DNA of 58,359 bases from a bacterium (lineage in GTDB: Bacteria > Verrucomicrobiota > Kiritimatiellia > RFP12 > UBA1067). Shown here piece after piece: positions 40,203 through 50,127 of this stretch. The stretch covers positions 1 through 58,359 of the forward strand of contig JAUNMP010000004.1 of assembly GCA_030537465.1 (NCBI GenBank). The letters run 5' to 3'. The notes below the pieces were generated by a model. That model saw only the letters and a list, made by a program, of their open reading frames with translations. It made no database searches and was not told the origin of the DNA. A program made the translations under genes and the position numbers. Within the stretch, counting starts at the first letter, position 1. Each line of letters starts with the position of its first letter.

Positions 40203-41462
40203 TTACTTGATCAACCGCTCAAAGCGACCCAACGCCTCGAGAAAGTAATAATCGGCGTAGTTGAGCGGCACGTCGACCTCACCGGACTTTGGATTGCCAT
40301 ACCAGCCTGGCTTGTTGCCTACGCAGTGCATCAGGAGGAAGTTACCATTCTCACCCGTCTTCGCGAGGTACGCGTCGGAGGCGAGGGACGAAAGGATCTT
40401 CACGCCGAAGGCACGATAGGCCGCGGCCTTGTCGGTGGGGGCGAACTGGCAGAGCTCGAGCAGAGCGCTCGCGGTGACCGCGGCCGCGGAGGCGTCACGT
40501 TCCTCGTTCGGGATCCGGGGCGCCTTGAAGTCCCAGTAGGCGACACCATCTGCCGGAAGATTCGGTTCGTTCATCCAGTAGTCGGCGCACTTCATTGCGC
40601 GTACGAGATACTTTAGGTTCTTCGTCTCGCGGTACATCATCGTGAATCCGTAGACGGCCCAGCTGTGTCCACGGCTCCAGGTTCCTTCCGTGCAGGCACC
40701 CTGCCCGGCGAAGATTCCGTGCACCTTCTTCGTCACGCGGTTGTAGTCGAGCACATGGTAGGCGCTGCCGTCGGGACGAAAATGATGCAGATCCGTGAGA
40801 TCCGCCTGGCTGCGGCTGATGAGATCGCTCTTCGGATCGCCACCGTTCTTGGCGTCCCACTCGAGGAGCTCGAGGTTCATCATGTTGTCGATGATCACGA
40901 TGTACTGCGGCACGAAGAAGCCATTCCCCTTCAGGTTCTTGGGATTGTTCCAGCTGCAGATGAGCCCCATCTCGTCGTCGTAGCGCGTGCGGAGCGCGGC
41001 GGCCGTGTCGTGCAGGAACGCGGCGTACTTCGGGTCCTTTGTGAGGCGCAGCGCATTGCCGGCGGAGCAGTAGGTGCGGAAACCGACGTCGTGGTTGCTC
41101 GCATCGTGGCGGAGCGGCTCGAGGAGACGGTCCGTGTACTGCGTGGCGGCGTCCTTCCAGAATGCCTCGCCGGTCTTCTCGTAGAGATACCACAGCGAGC
41201 CCGGGAAGAATCCGCTGCACCAGTCCCGCGGCGGGATGACGACAAGCTTGCCGTCCTGCCAGCGCTTGGGCTGCATCTCGGGCTTCTGCGCCTCCATCTG
41301 CTTGAGAAGTCCGCGATACTGCTCGAAGCAGCGCGCATAGACAGACGGAAGCTTCGCTGCCAGGTCTGTTTCGGCGGACGTCGCGGGCGCAGCGAACAGG
41401 GGAAAGGCAAAACCTGTCAGCAGAGTGGTGACCGTCGTGCGGAAAGAGGGGAATGTCGTCAT
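40203..41462 (-). CDS. Secreted unsaturated glucuronyl hydrolase (GH88)
   Basis: A 419-residue exported (alpha/alpha)6-barrel enzyme. Key residues: the catalytic Asp in SNHDVGFRTY (around residue 121), a second Asp in IIDNMMNLELL, plus WCSGFFPGSLWYLY, RGHSWAVYGFTMMYRET, and the end YADYYFLEALGRFERL. GH88 enzymes hydrate the C4-C5 double bond left by lyases on uronic-acid oligosaccharides, so it works after the heparinase encoded 40 nt downstream. The signal peptide lies in the first 25-30 residues, and AAAGGA precedes the ATG. GH105 is the related alternative, but the uronyl-type motifs favour GH88. Confidence 0.92.
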   Translation of the reverse strand: MTTFPSFRTTVTTLLTGFAFPLFAAPATSAETDLAAKLPSVYARCFEQYRGLLKQMEAQKPEMQPKRWQDGKLVVIPPRDWCSGFFPGSLWYLYEKTGEAFWKDAATQYTDRLLEPLRHDASNHDVGFRTYCSAGNALRLTKDPKYAAFLHDTAAALRTRYDDEMGLICSWNNPKNLKGNGFFVPQYIVIIDNMMNLELLEWDAKNGGDPKSDLISRSQADLTDLHHFRPDGSAYHVLDYNRVTKKVHGIFAGQGACTEGTWSRGHSWAVYGFTMMYRETKNLKYLVRAMKCADYWMNEPNLPADGVAYWDFKAPRIPNEERDASAAAVTASALLELCQFAPTDKAAAYRAFGVKILSSLASDAYLAKTGENGNFLLMHCVGNKPGWYGNPKSGEVDVPLNYADYYFLEALGRFERLIK

Positions 41463-41505
41463 CGATGGTATCCTTTCTGAATCACCGTAGTAAAGATGGG
41501 GGTCG

Positions 41506-42477
41506 TTATTCGCTGGATGTCGTTTGGGGAGACCGTCTGCTCCAGAAGCTCGCGAGAATCGACCCCGAAAAATTCATCCAGATGGAAAACACGTTCGCGG
41601 GAAGTGCCGCCGTTGCCGAATGGAGCACGTCGTTCGCCAGGGCCCCCGCCATGCCGCCGTTCTGCATACCAACCTCGATTGCCACCGTCCGGGCATCGCG
41701 CTCGTCGAACTTGAAGAAGCGCCCCAGCAGCCGCGTGATCCAATAGCCCGAAAGATAGCCGATGGAGTTGTGCATCACAGCCACGGCGAAGATCACCAAC
41801 CCCGCCTCACGGAACTTCGTCTGGCTCTGTGCGGTGAGAACGAGCAGTGTAAAGCAGATTCCTGCGGACGAGATGAAGCTCAGGACGCCGTCGCAGACGG
41901 CCTTGTGACGTTCGAACGACTTGTGGAACAGCCAATGTACAAGCGTCCCCGCCAGAACCGGAATCAACACAATCTGGAGGATGCCGATCATCATCGCCGT
42001 CGCATCCACCTCGACCATCTTGCCCGCGAGCAGCTTCATCATCACCGGCGTGAGAAACGGAGAGAGCAGCGTGGAGATGCAGGTCATCGTCACCGAAAGC
42101 GCGACATTCGCCTTCGCGAGATACGAAACCACGTTGGAGGCCGTCCCGCCTGCCACGGACCCCACCAGCACAATACCAGCGCCGATCTCGCCATCAAAGC
42201 CAAACGCCGTGGCCAACCCCCATCCAACGAAGGGCATCACCAGGAACTGCAGAACCACGCCCGTCAGCACGGCGACCGGCATCTTCGCCACGCGAAGGAA
42301 ATCGTCCAGCGCCAGCGTCGTACCCATGCCAAACATGATCAGTCCGATTGCGGGCGAGATGAGCTTCAGCAGCTTCACGCCACACCAGGTGTCGAACGCC
42401 TGCGGCCAGAGACAGGCCGCCACCACGCTCGTGACGATCGCAAAGCTGAATTTCTGCCTTTTCAGGAAGTTCTTCAT
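41506..42477 (-). CDS. Bile acid:sodium symporter (BASS)-family transporter
   Basis: A 323-residue membrane protein with about ten helices. Family motifs: PAIGLIMFGMGTTLALDDF (around 34-52), GSVAGGTASNVVSYLAKANVALSVT (around 108), and EVGMQNGGMAGALA near the C-terminus, the two crossover regions that bind sodium. Members move bile acids, pantoate, pyruvate or sulfated compounds, so the substrate is open. The ATG at 42477 overlaps the TGA of the upstream secreted-protein gene (ATGA). The longer frame upstream is the shadow of that gene. Confidence 0.9.
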   Translation of the reverse strand: MKNFLKRQKFSFAIVTSVVAACLWPQAFDTWCGVKLLKLISPAIGLIMFGMGTTLALDDFLRVAKMPVAVLTGVVLQFLVMPFVGWGLATAFGFDGEIGAGIVLVGSVAGGTASNVVSYLAKANVALSVTMTCISTLLSPFLTPVMMKLLAGKMVEVDATAMMIGILQIVLIPVLAGTLVHWLFHKSFERHKAVCDGVLSFISSAGICFTLLVLTAQSQTKFREAGLVIFAVAVMHNSIGYLSGYWITRLLGRFFKFDERDARTVAIEVGMQNGGMAGALANDVLHSATAALPANVFSIWMNFSGSILASFWSRRSPQTTSSE

Positions 42478-43781
42478 GACTGCCAGGCAATAAAATTCCA
42501 CAGAAGCGAATAACGGGTCCGACCATCTGGGCGCTCGTCCTTCTCCCACAGAGACCAGAATGGCGCCCAGTTCCGCTCGATTCCCTCCGAGTGTCGAATC
42601 GGAATCAGCTCCAACGTGCGGCTCCGCGCACGGCCACCTTCCGTCTCGCTGCTCCAGAACGGCCAGACCCGTAGGTAAGAGGACTGCAATTCACCCCTCT
42701 CATCACCCCCCGGGACCTGCGACTTTGAACGTTGAACTTTGAACTTTGAACCAGGGGCCCTCCAGCGGCGTTCCCAGGTGAAGAACGGGAAGAAGTTGAA
42801 TCGTTTCTCAAACGTGCGAGCCGTCGTGAGTTCGGTGTTCTCCATCAGCTTCCAGCCGATTCGCCAGGTTCGTTCCTCGGGGCGTTCCTTCGGGCGATCT
42901 GCAAACGAATAGCCACGGATCTGCTCCCAGATCGGCCAAATCGAGATGCGATCACGCGTGGGCGTCGACTCAAAATCGATGAACGGCCACGGTAGACGCC
43001 AACGTCTGGCCGCATCCGTCTCCGTGTAGGAGAAGAATGGCGGGATGACCATTGTCTGCGATTCACGCGCGCGACGCACTTCGCCGTAAAACGGCAGGAA
43101 CCACCACGAATGGCCAGCACCAGACGTATCGCGATCCTCGTCGTAGGATGCCCACGTCACCAGAGGCCAAAGCGCATAGTGGTGTTCACTTTCCCGCTGC
43201 CGGGCGTAACCATAGAACGGCCAGACGCCCACTCCGGGGCGAGGATCGTCCCGCCAGGTCACAAACGGCCAGAAAACCGCATGGCTCCGCACGCCCTTCA
43301 CCTCGTAGGTGTGCCAGATTGGCCAGAGGACGCAGGAGAAGTCGTCCATCAGGAGAAAATGCGGATGATTGCCATAGAACGGGAAGAAGGCCCAGTAGTC
43401 CTCGCCCTTTCGCGTGGTGCCACTGAACCAGAACGGGAAGATGTCGAAGGTCCAGGAGGGATCCGTCGCGCGGGCGTCCCCATAGAAAAGCAGAAACGCA
43501 CTCCACCACGAGGCGTCCGCATGACTGCGATAGGAGACGAGCGGCCAGACAATGTCGTTGGCGGCGGTCCGCGCCGCAGTCGACTCAACCTGAGAATAAA
43601 ATGGGCGTACGGCCCAGAACGTTGCGTCCCCTGGCTCCGTACGACGGTATTCGAAGAAGGGGCCGACGTGCCAGTTCGAGACAAGGCTCTCACCGCCGCG
43701 TCGGACGGTCTCCGCCTCGTCACCCCACGCGCCGAGCGCCAGCGTCGCCAGCGCAAGGAGACCTGCCGCCCGCACGTGCAT
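42474..43781 (-). CDS. Secreted aromatic-repeat (WPF/FPFY) protein, function unknown
   Basis: A 435-residue exported protein (signal MHVRAAGLLALATLALGAWG). It consists almost wholly of about fifteen 25-30-residue repeats with a W/F-P-F/L/I-W/F/Y core: VGPFFEY, VRPFYSQ, VWPLVSY, IFPFWFS, FFPFYGN, LWPIWHT, FWPFVTW, VWPFYGY, LWPLVTW, FLPFYGE, IPPFFSY, PWPFIDF, IWPIWEQ, FFPFFTW, VWPFWSS. Such strand-turn periodicity suggests a beta-propeller or beta-barrel-like outer-membrane protein, but I cannot assign a function. A heptamer array (42724-42751) adds a polar insert after residue 340. It sits between the TPR membrane protein (3 nt upstream) and the BASS transporter (overlapping). Confidence 0.75.
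   Translation of the reverse strand: MHVRAAGLLALATLALGAWGDEAETVRRGGESLVSNWHVGPFFEYRRTEPGDATFWAVRPFYSQVESTAARTAANDIVWPLVSYRSHADASWWSAFLLFYGDARATDPSWTFDIFPFWFSGTTRKGEDYWAFFPFYGNHPHFLLMDDFSCVLWPIWHTYEVKGVRSHAVFWPFVTWRDDPRPGVGVWPFYGYARQRESEHHYALWPLVTWASYDEDRDTSGAGHSWWFLPFYGEVRRARESQTMVIPPFFSYTETDAARRWRLPWPFIDFESTPTRDRISIWPIWEQIRGYSFADRPKERPEERTWRIGWKLMENTELTTARTFEKRFNFFPFFTWERRWRAPGSKFKVQRSKSQVPGGDERGELQSSYLRVWPFWSSETEGGRARSRTLELIPIRHSEGIERNWAPFWSLWEKDERPDGRTRYSLLWNFIAWQS
42724..42751. repeat. Four 7-bp repeats TTTGAAC
   Basis: TTTGAAC, GTTGAAC, TTTGAAC and TTTGAAC. They encode the insert SKFKVQRSK in the aromatic-repeat protein, between two of its regular repeats. Confidence 0.9.
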
Positions 43782-43784
43782 GGG

Positions 43785-46700
43785 TTACTTTCCCTTCGTC
43801 GTCGCCTTCTGCAGCTTCTCGACTTCGCCGAGGTCGTATTTGGAGAGCTCGCTCTGGTGACTGCGGATCGTGCGCAGCGTGCCGCGGGCGCGGCCGAGGT
43901 CCCCCTTGGCGATCTGCACGCGGGCAAGCGTGATCTGCATGCGGATGTCCTCGATCTTGTTCTTCTCCTTGGAGAGCTGAATGGCCTTCTTCACGTATTC
44001 CTCGGCGGAATCGAGTTCCTTGCCCTGGTCGAGCAGCGCGGAACCGAGCGTCTCCCAGGCGACATAGAGTTCCGGCGCGGTCTTGACGGCGTCGCGCGCG
44101 AACTTCTCGGCCTCGTCGGAACGCTGGAGACGACGAAGCACCTCCGCGAGGTCATTCTGGGCGGCGGCCAACGGACGTTCCTGGTTGACTGAGAGTCGCA
44201 GGAAGGTCTCGGCCGTCATGTAGTCGCCCTCCTTCAGGCGGAGCGAGCCCATCACGTAGTTCGCGAGCTTGTTGCTGCGGTCCTGGCGCAAAACCTGGCG
44301 AGCATGCTTCTCGGCGCTCTCGCCGTCGTCCATCGAGATGTCGAGGTTGAGGATCATGTCCCCCACGACCGTGACGTCCGGACGCGTGGCGCTGGCCGCG
44401 ACAAGGGCATCACGCGCCTGCTTCTGGAAAGGCTTACCCTTGCGCATGAGCACAAGCGCGCGCGTCATCTGCACAAAGTAGTCGCGCGGCGAATCGGCGA
44501 TGGACTCCATCTTCGGCAGGATGACGCCGTCGAGTTCCTCCAGGATCTTCTTGCGCTGCGCTTCGTCCTTGGCCGAGTCGAACTGCTGGAGCAGAACGCC
44601 CGCGAGAAGCGACCAGGCCTGCAGCGATTTGGGTTGGAGGTCCGTCACCTTCTGGAGTGAGAGTCGTGCCGCGCTGAGATCGTTGTTCATCAAGTGAAGT
44701 AGCGCCCAGTCGAAACCGGAGCTCTCCTGGCTCTTCGCAGCCTTCACCGCCTTGGTAAGATGCTCTTTGGCCTCATCCAGCGCGCCCTTCTGCAGTGCAA
44801 GACGTGTCAGGCCCATCAGCGCGTCATGATTGGAGGCGTCGGACTCGAGCACCTTGTTGTAGACCTCGCGCGACTTCTGCGACTGGTTTCCGCTCGCATA
44901 GATGGCGGCCATCATGTTCAGGAGACCGGCCTGACGATCGGCGGGAACGAAGTCGATCGCACGCTGAACCTGTGCGATGGCATTTCCCGTCTGGCCGGAA
45001 CGCGCCCACGCGTAGCCCATGCGGGCGAAGATCTCCGGCGAGCGGATGTAGCCGTAGTAGCAAGAAAGCGACCAGAGCAGGTAGCGGCGCTTCGAGTCGT
45101 CGACTATGGCCTTCAGCTGGCGCTCGATCTCGGTCTTGTGCGCAACCGCCGCGGGAATCCCAGCACGTGCCATCTCGAATTCGTTGAAAAGCGCGCAGAT
45201 GTTGTCGCAGTCAATGGTCTTGAGGACGAGTTCGTAGAGCTCCCACGCCTCCTTGTCCTTACCGAGGTCCTGCATCACCACGCCGAGGTTGTTCGCGATG
45301 AAGCCAACATGGCGGCGCAGCTGCAGACGCAGCGCGTCGACGGGATCCTTCGCGTTGGCGATCTCGCGCGAGCCCTTCCGCTTCTCGGCGTGAAGTACAG
45401 GCTCCATCTTCGCCCAGAACGCCTTGAAGTCAGCCATGGCCTTGTCGCCATCCACGTCCTTCTTCACGTTCTGCGCGCCACCGAAGAACAGGCACTCAGG
45501 CACGGGCTGGCGCTCGGCCATGTACCAGAAGTCCGGCACGCCGAAGATCGCGGCCTCCTGGGTGATCTTCTGGTCGCCCATAAACCAGTCCTGCAGGAAC
45601 GGCAGCACGCCCAGCTCGATGGAGAGCGCGAGGTTTGCATGTCCCGCGGAAAGCTTCTTCTCCTTCACGAGCGCGGAGAGCTCCTTCAGGTAAGCATCAT
45701 CCATGTCGCGCTGGAGGCAGACGAGGTTCAGCTCCTTGCCACGCGTTGCCGCGACAATGCGGAGATGGTCATCGAGCATGCCGTCCGTCACCATCCAGGT
45801 ACGGGCACCCATGCGGTCGATGACCTCATTGGCACAGGTATCCGCATAGGCGCCACGGTCGCGCGAGCAGCTGAACGCGTTCACCAACGCCGCCAGGGCG
45901 ATGATGCCGAGGAAAACGCCCAGCACGGCCGGCGCCATCCGGCGGCCGATCACGAATACAGGCTGAAGCTTGTCGTACTCAACGGCCGGCAATGGCGTCC
46001 GGGCCAGCACATACCAATACGCCGCGAGATAGCCACTCGTCACCGCGACCAGCACGGACGTCGCCACGGGGGAGACTCCAAGGGAACGCATCAGGCTCTC
46101 GGGCGCGAGCGGCGTCGCGAACGCCAGAATCGCGCAGACCGTCATCGCGATGTGGAAGAGGTACTGACTCCAGACGCGCTCGTTGTTGAGTCCGCGCGGA
46201 GCCGCGAACATGCACGCAACAAACGGCACGACAGAGAGGATGACGACGAAGAGCCACCCTGGGCGGCCAACCCACTGGCGCATCTCGTGCGCATACTCCT
46301 GAATCACCTTCACGAGGACCGAGCCGATATCCGTGAACTTTCCAGCCGCCGCTTCGGGCAGCTGCAGATACGAGTTCGCCACGCTGCAGGCGAAAATCAT
46401 ATAGAAGACAGCCCCAAGGAACAGGAAGAGTCCCACCGGCAGATAGAACCGCCAACCGGTCTTCACCGAGGCGACGACGACGCACAGCAGGAACACAGGC
46501 ACCAGCGGGATGAAAATCACGCTCTCGACGAGTCCCGCGGCCACGCCAATGCCCAGCAACGCCGCAAAAAGCGGCAGCAGACGAGACCAGCGCAGCATCG
46601 GCACGAACAGGAAGAAGAGCAACAACGCGCAGCAAACATCGAACATGCGGAATTCAAGATGCGTCGACGACTGCCAGACCGCCGTCGAGAAGACGAAGGC

Positions 46701-47102
46701 GACTCCGGCCGTCAGGCCCGCGATGAGCGAGGCCCCGCCCATAAACTTGACGGTGTCCTCCTGGGAGACCGTATTCCGGACGAAAAACCCGACAAGGCCG
46801 CAGACAAGCCCCGCGGAGAGCACACCACACGCGAGCGACACGAGGTTGATCCGCATGGCCACGGAGGCGGGGAATGTCATCCCCCCCACCGCCTTGACCA
46901 CGGCACCCCAGATCGGACTCTGCGGCGAGGTCAGCGCGTCCATACCCATCCATTGCGTGAACAGATGCGCAGATTCACCCGGGAAGACGTAATTTGCCAA
47001 CGTCAGTGAATAGACCACCAACGCCAAAAACGCAACACCAAGTGAACACAACCAGAGGGGAAGACACGAGGTCTTCTCAATGACTTTGCGACTGTCTGCC
47101 AT
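43785..47102 (-). CDS. Polytopic membrane protein (DUF2723/GT117-like) with C-terminal TPR domain
   Basis: A 1105-residue protein. Residues 1 to about 440 hold some twelve membrane helices and begin with FLALVVYSLTLANYVFPGES, similar to the N-terminal loop of DUF2723 (GT117) glycosyltransferase-like proteins. About 440-620 is a soluble domain. From about 620 run tandem TPRs (NNLGVVMQDLGKDKEAWELYELVLK; AAIYASGNQSQKSREVYNKVLE; NDLAEVLRRLQRSDEAEKFARDAVK) to the end. It may add sugars to exported proteins or act as a membrane scaffold. Own promoter: TGTATAAT at 47135-47142, ribosome site GAGAAAGGA. First gene of the three-gene operon ending in the BASS transporter. Confidence 0.8.
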   Translation of the reverse strand: MADSRKVIEKTSCLPLWLCSLGVAFLALVVYSLTLANYVFPGESAHLFTQWMGMDALTSPQSPIWGAVVKAVGGMTFPASVAMRINLVSLACGVLSAGLVCGLVGFFVRNTVSQEDTVKFMGGASLIAGLTAGVAFVFSTAVWQSSTHLEFRMFDVCCALLLFFLFVPMLRWSRLLPLFAALLGIGVAAGLVESVIFIPLVPVFLLCVVVASVKTGWRFYLPVGLFLFLGAVFYMIFACSVANSYLQLPEAAAGKFTDIGSVLVKVIQEYAHEMRQWVGRPGWLFVVILSVVPFVACMFAAPRGLNNERVWSQYLFHIAMTVCAILAFATPLAPESLMRSLGVSPVATSVLVAVTSGYLAAYWYVLARTPLPAVEYDKLQPVFVIGRRMAPAVLGVFLGIIALAALVNAFSCSRDRGAYADTCANEVIDRMGARTWMVTDGMLDDHLRIVAATRGKELNLVCLQRDMDDAYLKELSALVKEKKLSAGHANLALSIELGVLPFLQDWFMGDQKITQEAAIFGVPDFWYMAERQPVPECLFFGGAQNVKKDVDGDKAMADFKAFWAKMEPVLHAEKRKGSREIANAKDPVDALRLQLRRHVGFIANNLGVVMQDLGKDKEAWELYELVLKTIDCDNICALFNEFEMARAGIPAAVAHKTEIERQLKAIVDDSKRRYLLWSLSCYYGYIRSPEIFARMGYAWARSGQTGNAIAQVQRAIDFVPADRQAGLLNMMAAIYASGNQSQKSREVYNKVLESDASNHDALMGLTRLALQKGALDEAKEHLTKAVKAAKSQESSGFDWALLHLMNNDLSAARLSLQKVTDLQPKSLQAWSLLAGVLLQQFDSAKDEAQRKKILEELDGVILPKMESIADSPRDYFVQMTRALVLMRKGKPFQKQARDALVAASATRPDVTVVGDMILNLDISMDDGESAEKHARQVLRQDRSNKLANYVMGSLRLKEGDYMTAETFLRLSVNQERPLAAAQNDLAEVLRRLQRSDEAEKFARDAVKTAPELYVAWETLGSALLDQGKELDSAEEYVKKAIQLSKEKNKIEDIRMQITLARVQIAKGDLGRARGTLRTIRSHQSELSKYDLGEVEKLQKATTKGK

Positions 47103-47134
47103 ATCTGAAATCCTTTCTCTCCCAAAACCACGTT

Positions 47135-47142
47135 ATTATACA
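47135..47142 (-). promoter_or_regulatory. -10 promoter element of the DUF2723/TPR gene
   Basis: The minus strand has TGTATAAT preceded by TTTTTAA, 32 nt before the ATG at 47102, immediately after the subtilase stop codon (47143). GAGAAAGGA lies between it and the ATG. Confidence 0.55.
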
Positions 47143-50127
47143 TTAAAAAGCGCGAATGCGGTAGAAGGAATTCGACGTTGCCGCCGGCAGGGCGAATGCC
47201 CCCTCCCGCGCCGTGGGCGGCAGGTTCGTGAAAATCCCCGTCCAGGCCGCGCTTGCCCCAATGGATTCCGTCCGCTCGACCACCTGCGTCCGCTCGCAGC
47301 CGCCCCGCCAGACGATGTTCGTGGGACTGACCGACACGATCCGGAACACGGATTCCGGATCGACGGGATCAGTATCCGCCGCAAATTCATCCGCATTGGA
47401 GACACCGTCTCCGTCCGCATCCGCCCCTGCTTTCGCAAATTCCGTCCCCTCCGTCGCCCCCGCCAGGTATCGTCTGTACCACCACTCCGGAAGTCCAGCC
47501 ACGGAATTCGTCTCGAAGACGCCATAATAGCGGAACAAGACGTCCACTGGAGCATCCATTTCCACTTCAAAGGACCTCGGCATCCGTCCCGAGGCATCAA
47601 GCACCAGCTCTCCCTCGGACGCGCCACGTGCCGCACAGACGACCTCCGCCAGTCGCTGTTCGTCCAACAACGTCTTCTGCCCCGTCGACTCGTCCTCCCA
47701 TTCCATACTCTCCAGGTGTTCCGCCCCATCCGGGAGATCTTCGGGGACAGACACCCGAACCACCTGTCCCGAGAGGATCATCGTCGTCTCCGTCGTTCCC
47801 CAGTCCTTCAGGCTCGGGAACCGCGAACGATAGCGCAGGGGAAAGACCTCCGCCTCGGGACCTTCCGCGAAGACCATCTCGGGCATTCCCTCGAAGGCCC
47901 CGCGGACATAAAGGGCGGCCGCACCACCCTCCGTCGAGTCATAGGGAACCGTCACTCCCTTGATCCAGACCGAATAGGTCGCAGGCGCGGCGGCGCCGAT
48001 CCGCACGCCCTCAACCGTGTTCACCCGATCTCCTCCATTCACGCCATTTCCCCACCAGACAGCCCCCGTCGTCTCGTTGGAGACCACAAGGTCCAGATCG
48101 TTGACCAGCGCCTGTCGCGCCAACGGATCCGACGGATAGTCCAGCCAGACCAACTGGACGTCCAGAGGGGCCCCGTTCGTCACCGTCACGCGGAACACGA
48201 CTTCCGATCCCTGACTGAAAGGCACCCGATCAAACAGTCTCACAGTCAGATTCGACGGATATAGCGTCTCTCCAAGGTCGATACGCCCCCACCCCTGACG
48301 ATTGTTCGGAGCCGCACCACCACAATCGGCACCCATATCGGCCGACATGTCATGGGCTCCTCCCATCAGAATCGCCTTCATCAGCGCCGCCGTCGGGAGC
48401 TCGTTCGTGAATCCCCGCCGCTCCACCAGCCACTCCCGCACCAGGGCCGCGGCGCCGGCGACCAATGGCGCGGCCATCGAGGTACCACCGTTGTAGGTAT
48501 AGTTCGTGTTGGCGGCATACGACTCCCAACCAACCGTCAGATTGGATGGGATCTCACGCGTCCGTGTCGAGAGAATCATCGTACCTGGCGCACAGATGTC
48601 GGGCTTGATGCGCCCGTCTCGCATGGGACCACGTGCCGAGAAATCGGCGATCTGCGACACGTTGTCGGCATGGTACCCGTAGGAGGTGCCGGGGCGAAGG
48701 CTCTCCGTCGCCCCCACCGACAGCACGTTCTTGGCCCCAGACGGGTCGCTGATCGTCCCCGCGGCTCCCTTGTTGCCAGCAGAGAACACCACGAGATGTC
48801 CGGGATGCTCCCACAACCACGCATCAACCGACTGACACTGCACTGTGTAGAAGGAACTATCTTCGTAGCCCCAGCTTTCCGAATGGACGAAAGCCGGGCA
48901 GACATTCGTGTCGGGCTGGAACAGCTCCGTCCAATCGGGGAAGATCAAGTCTCTACTCGTCGTGGCACTCCCCCACACCCAGAGACGAGCCCCATGGGCG
49001 ACTCCTCTGATTTCACCGTTGGACCGCTCACCAGTTCCAACCAGGGAGCCTGCGACATGAGTTCCATGTCCGAACACATCTTTCTTCAAGGTGGTCGAAG
49101 ACGTCTGCCGAATCGACACGATCCGTCCCCGGAAATCATCCATCACAGTCATGGGATCGCCTGAATCAAGACCACTGTCCGCGCAGGTGAGAAACTGCCC
49201 TCGTCCCGTCAGACCATGCGTCTTCCAGACGGGCTGGACATTCATCAACCCAGGCTTCACCGCGACGTTGTTCTGCAGCGAGGCCGGTACGTAGTGTTCA
49301 ATCCATCGAACGTCGCCGCGCTTCGCCAGCTCGTCCACGACCGATGCGGAAATCCGAGCCCGCAGGACGCCGCGTCCGCCGCTCTCGGGGATGACCGTTC
49401 CGCCCTTCTCCCCCACAAAATCCTTGAGCGGCCCCACATCCGTCGCCATGAGCGGCAGCACCGTCACATCGACCCTCTCGGGATTCGCCGCGGCGAGATC
49501 GCGCACATGTTCCTGCACCTTGTCCTTCGGATCGAGTTCGTAGGCCGCCGCGAAGAAGGCGTCGTCTTCCAGTCTCTTCAGAGTCTTCGCGCTCGCCTCG
49601 ACGATCAGCGAGTTGACGGGCATGAACCCAAGCACCCGCGCGCCGCAGGCAGAGGCACGATCGCGCACGATCTTGGAAACGGGCAACTCCGAGACGACGA
49701 CGAACGTCACCGTGCCACGGGCGGACGGCATCTGAAGTTCCGCGAATTTCGCCGGGAACTTCCGCCGCCCCTTCTCCAGCGAAATCGTCCGGTTCGCCAA
49801 TCTCACCTGTCGTTCCGCCGGCGTATTCGTGCTCACCGAAGAAACCGTCGTCCGTTTGGGAACGGCGACAACCGGCTTCGGGAGAACCATCCGTGACTGA
49901 ACCCCATCAGGCGCATTCGTGATTCCGGCAACGACCGGGCTTCTGACCTCCGACACCGTATTCGTAGCCACCAGTGCTTCATCTGTTGAGGAAGTCATTT
50001 CCCGCGGGGATGGATCAATGGCGTCATTCCCCGCCCGTCGGGCAACATGCATGACCAACACCCCCAGCAGCACCACGCTGCCGAGAATCCCCAGACCGCA
50101 GACAATTCTGTTTCCCCGTTCCGTCAC
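47143..50127 (-). CDS. Secreted/anchored subtilisin-like serine protease (S8)
   Basis: A 994-residue protease. N-terminal membrane segment IVCGLGILGSVVLLGVLVMH; propeptide-like region to about 290. Catalytic triad: Asp317 in LTCADSGLDSGDP, His354 in VFGHGTHVAG, Ser in NGGTSMAAPLVAGAAAL. After the protease come beta-domains, then a calcium-binding type-3 repeat (DADGDGVSNADEFAADTD) and the end SFYRIRAF, common in secreted PVC proteins. The start GTG (50127) lies inside a heptamer array in which nearly every unit begins with ATG or GTG. Only this one opens the correct frame. It could process surface proteins such as the giant repeat protein encoded upstream. Confidence 0.88.
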   Translation of the reverse strand: MTERGNRIVCGLGILGSVVLLGVLVMHVARRAGNDAIDPSPREMTSSTDEALVATNTVSEVRSPVVAGITNAPDGVQSRMVLPKPVVAVPKRTTVSSVSTNTPAERQVRLANRTISLEKGRRKFPAKFAELQMPSARGTVTFVVVSELPVSKIVRDRASACGARVLGFMPVNSLIVEASAKTLKRLEDDAFFAAAYELDPKDKVQEHVRDLAAANPERVDVTVLPLMATDVGPLKDFVGEKGGTVIPESGGRGVLRARISASVVDELAKRGDVRWIEHYVPASLQNNVAVKPGLMNVQPVWKTHGLTGRGQFLTCADSGLDSGDPMTVMDDFRGRIVSIRQTSSTTLKKDVFGHGTHVAGSLVGTGERSNGEIRGVAHGARLWVWGSATTSRDLIFPDWTELFQPDTNVCPAFVHSESWGYEDSSFYTVQCQSVDAWLWEHPGHLVVFSAGNKGAAGTISDPSGAKNVLSVGATESLRPGTSYGYHADNVSQIADFSARGPMRDGRIKPDICAPGTMILSTRTREIPSNLTVGWESYAANTNYTYNGGTSMAAPLVAGAAALVREWLVERRGFTNELPTAALMKAILMGGAHDMSADMGADCGGAAPNNRQGWGRIDLGETLYPSNLTVRLFDRVPFSQGSEVVFRVTVTNGAPLDVQLVWLDYPSDPLARQALVNDLDLVVSNETTGAVWWGNGVNGGDRVNTVEGVRIGAAAPATYSVWIKGVTVPYDSTEGGAAALYVRGAFEGMPEMVFAEGPEAEVFPLRYRSRFPSLKDWGTTETTMILSGQVVRVSVPEDLPDGAEHLESMEWEDESTGQKTLLDEQRLAEVVCAARGASEGELVLDASGRMPRSFEVEMDAPVDVLFRYYGVFETNSVAGLPEWWYRRYLAGATEGTEFAKAGADADGDGVSNADEFAADTDPVDPESVFRIVSVSPTNIVWRGGCERTQVVERTESIGASAAWTGIFTNLPPTAREGAFALPAATSNSFYRIRAF

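Noticed and set aside
40170-40203. Another 7-bp array between GH88 and heparinase genes
   Set aside because: Some AACCTTTC/AACACTGA similarity exists, but the units do not keep a constant register.
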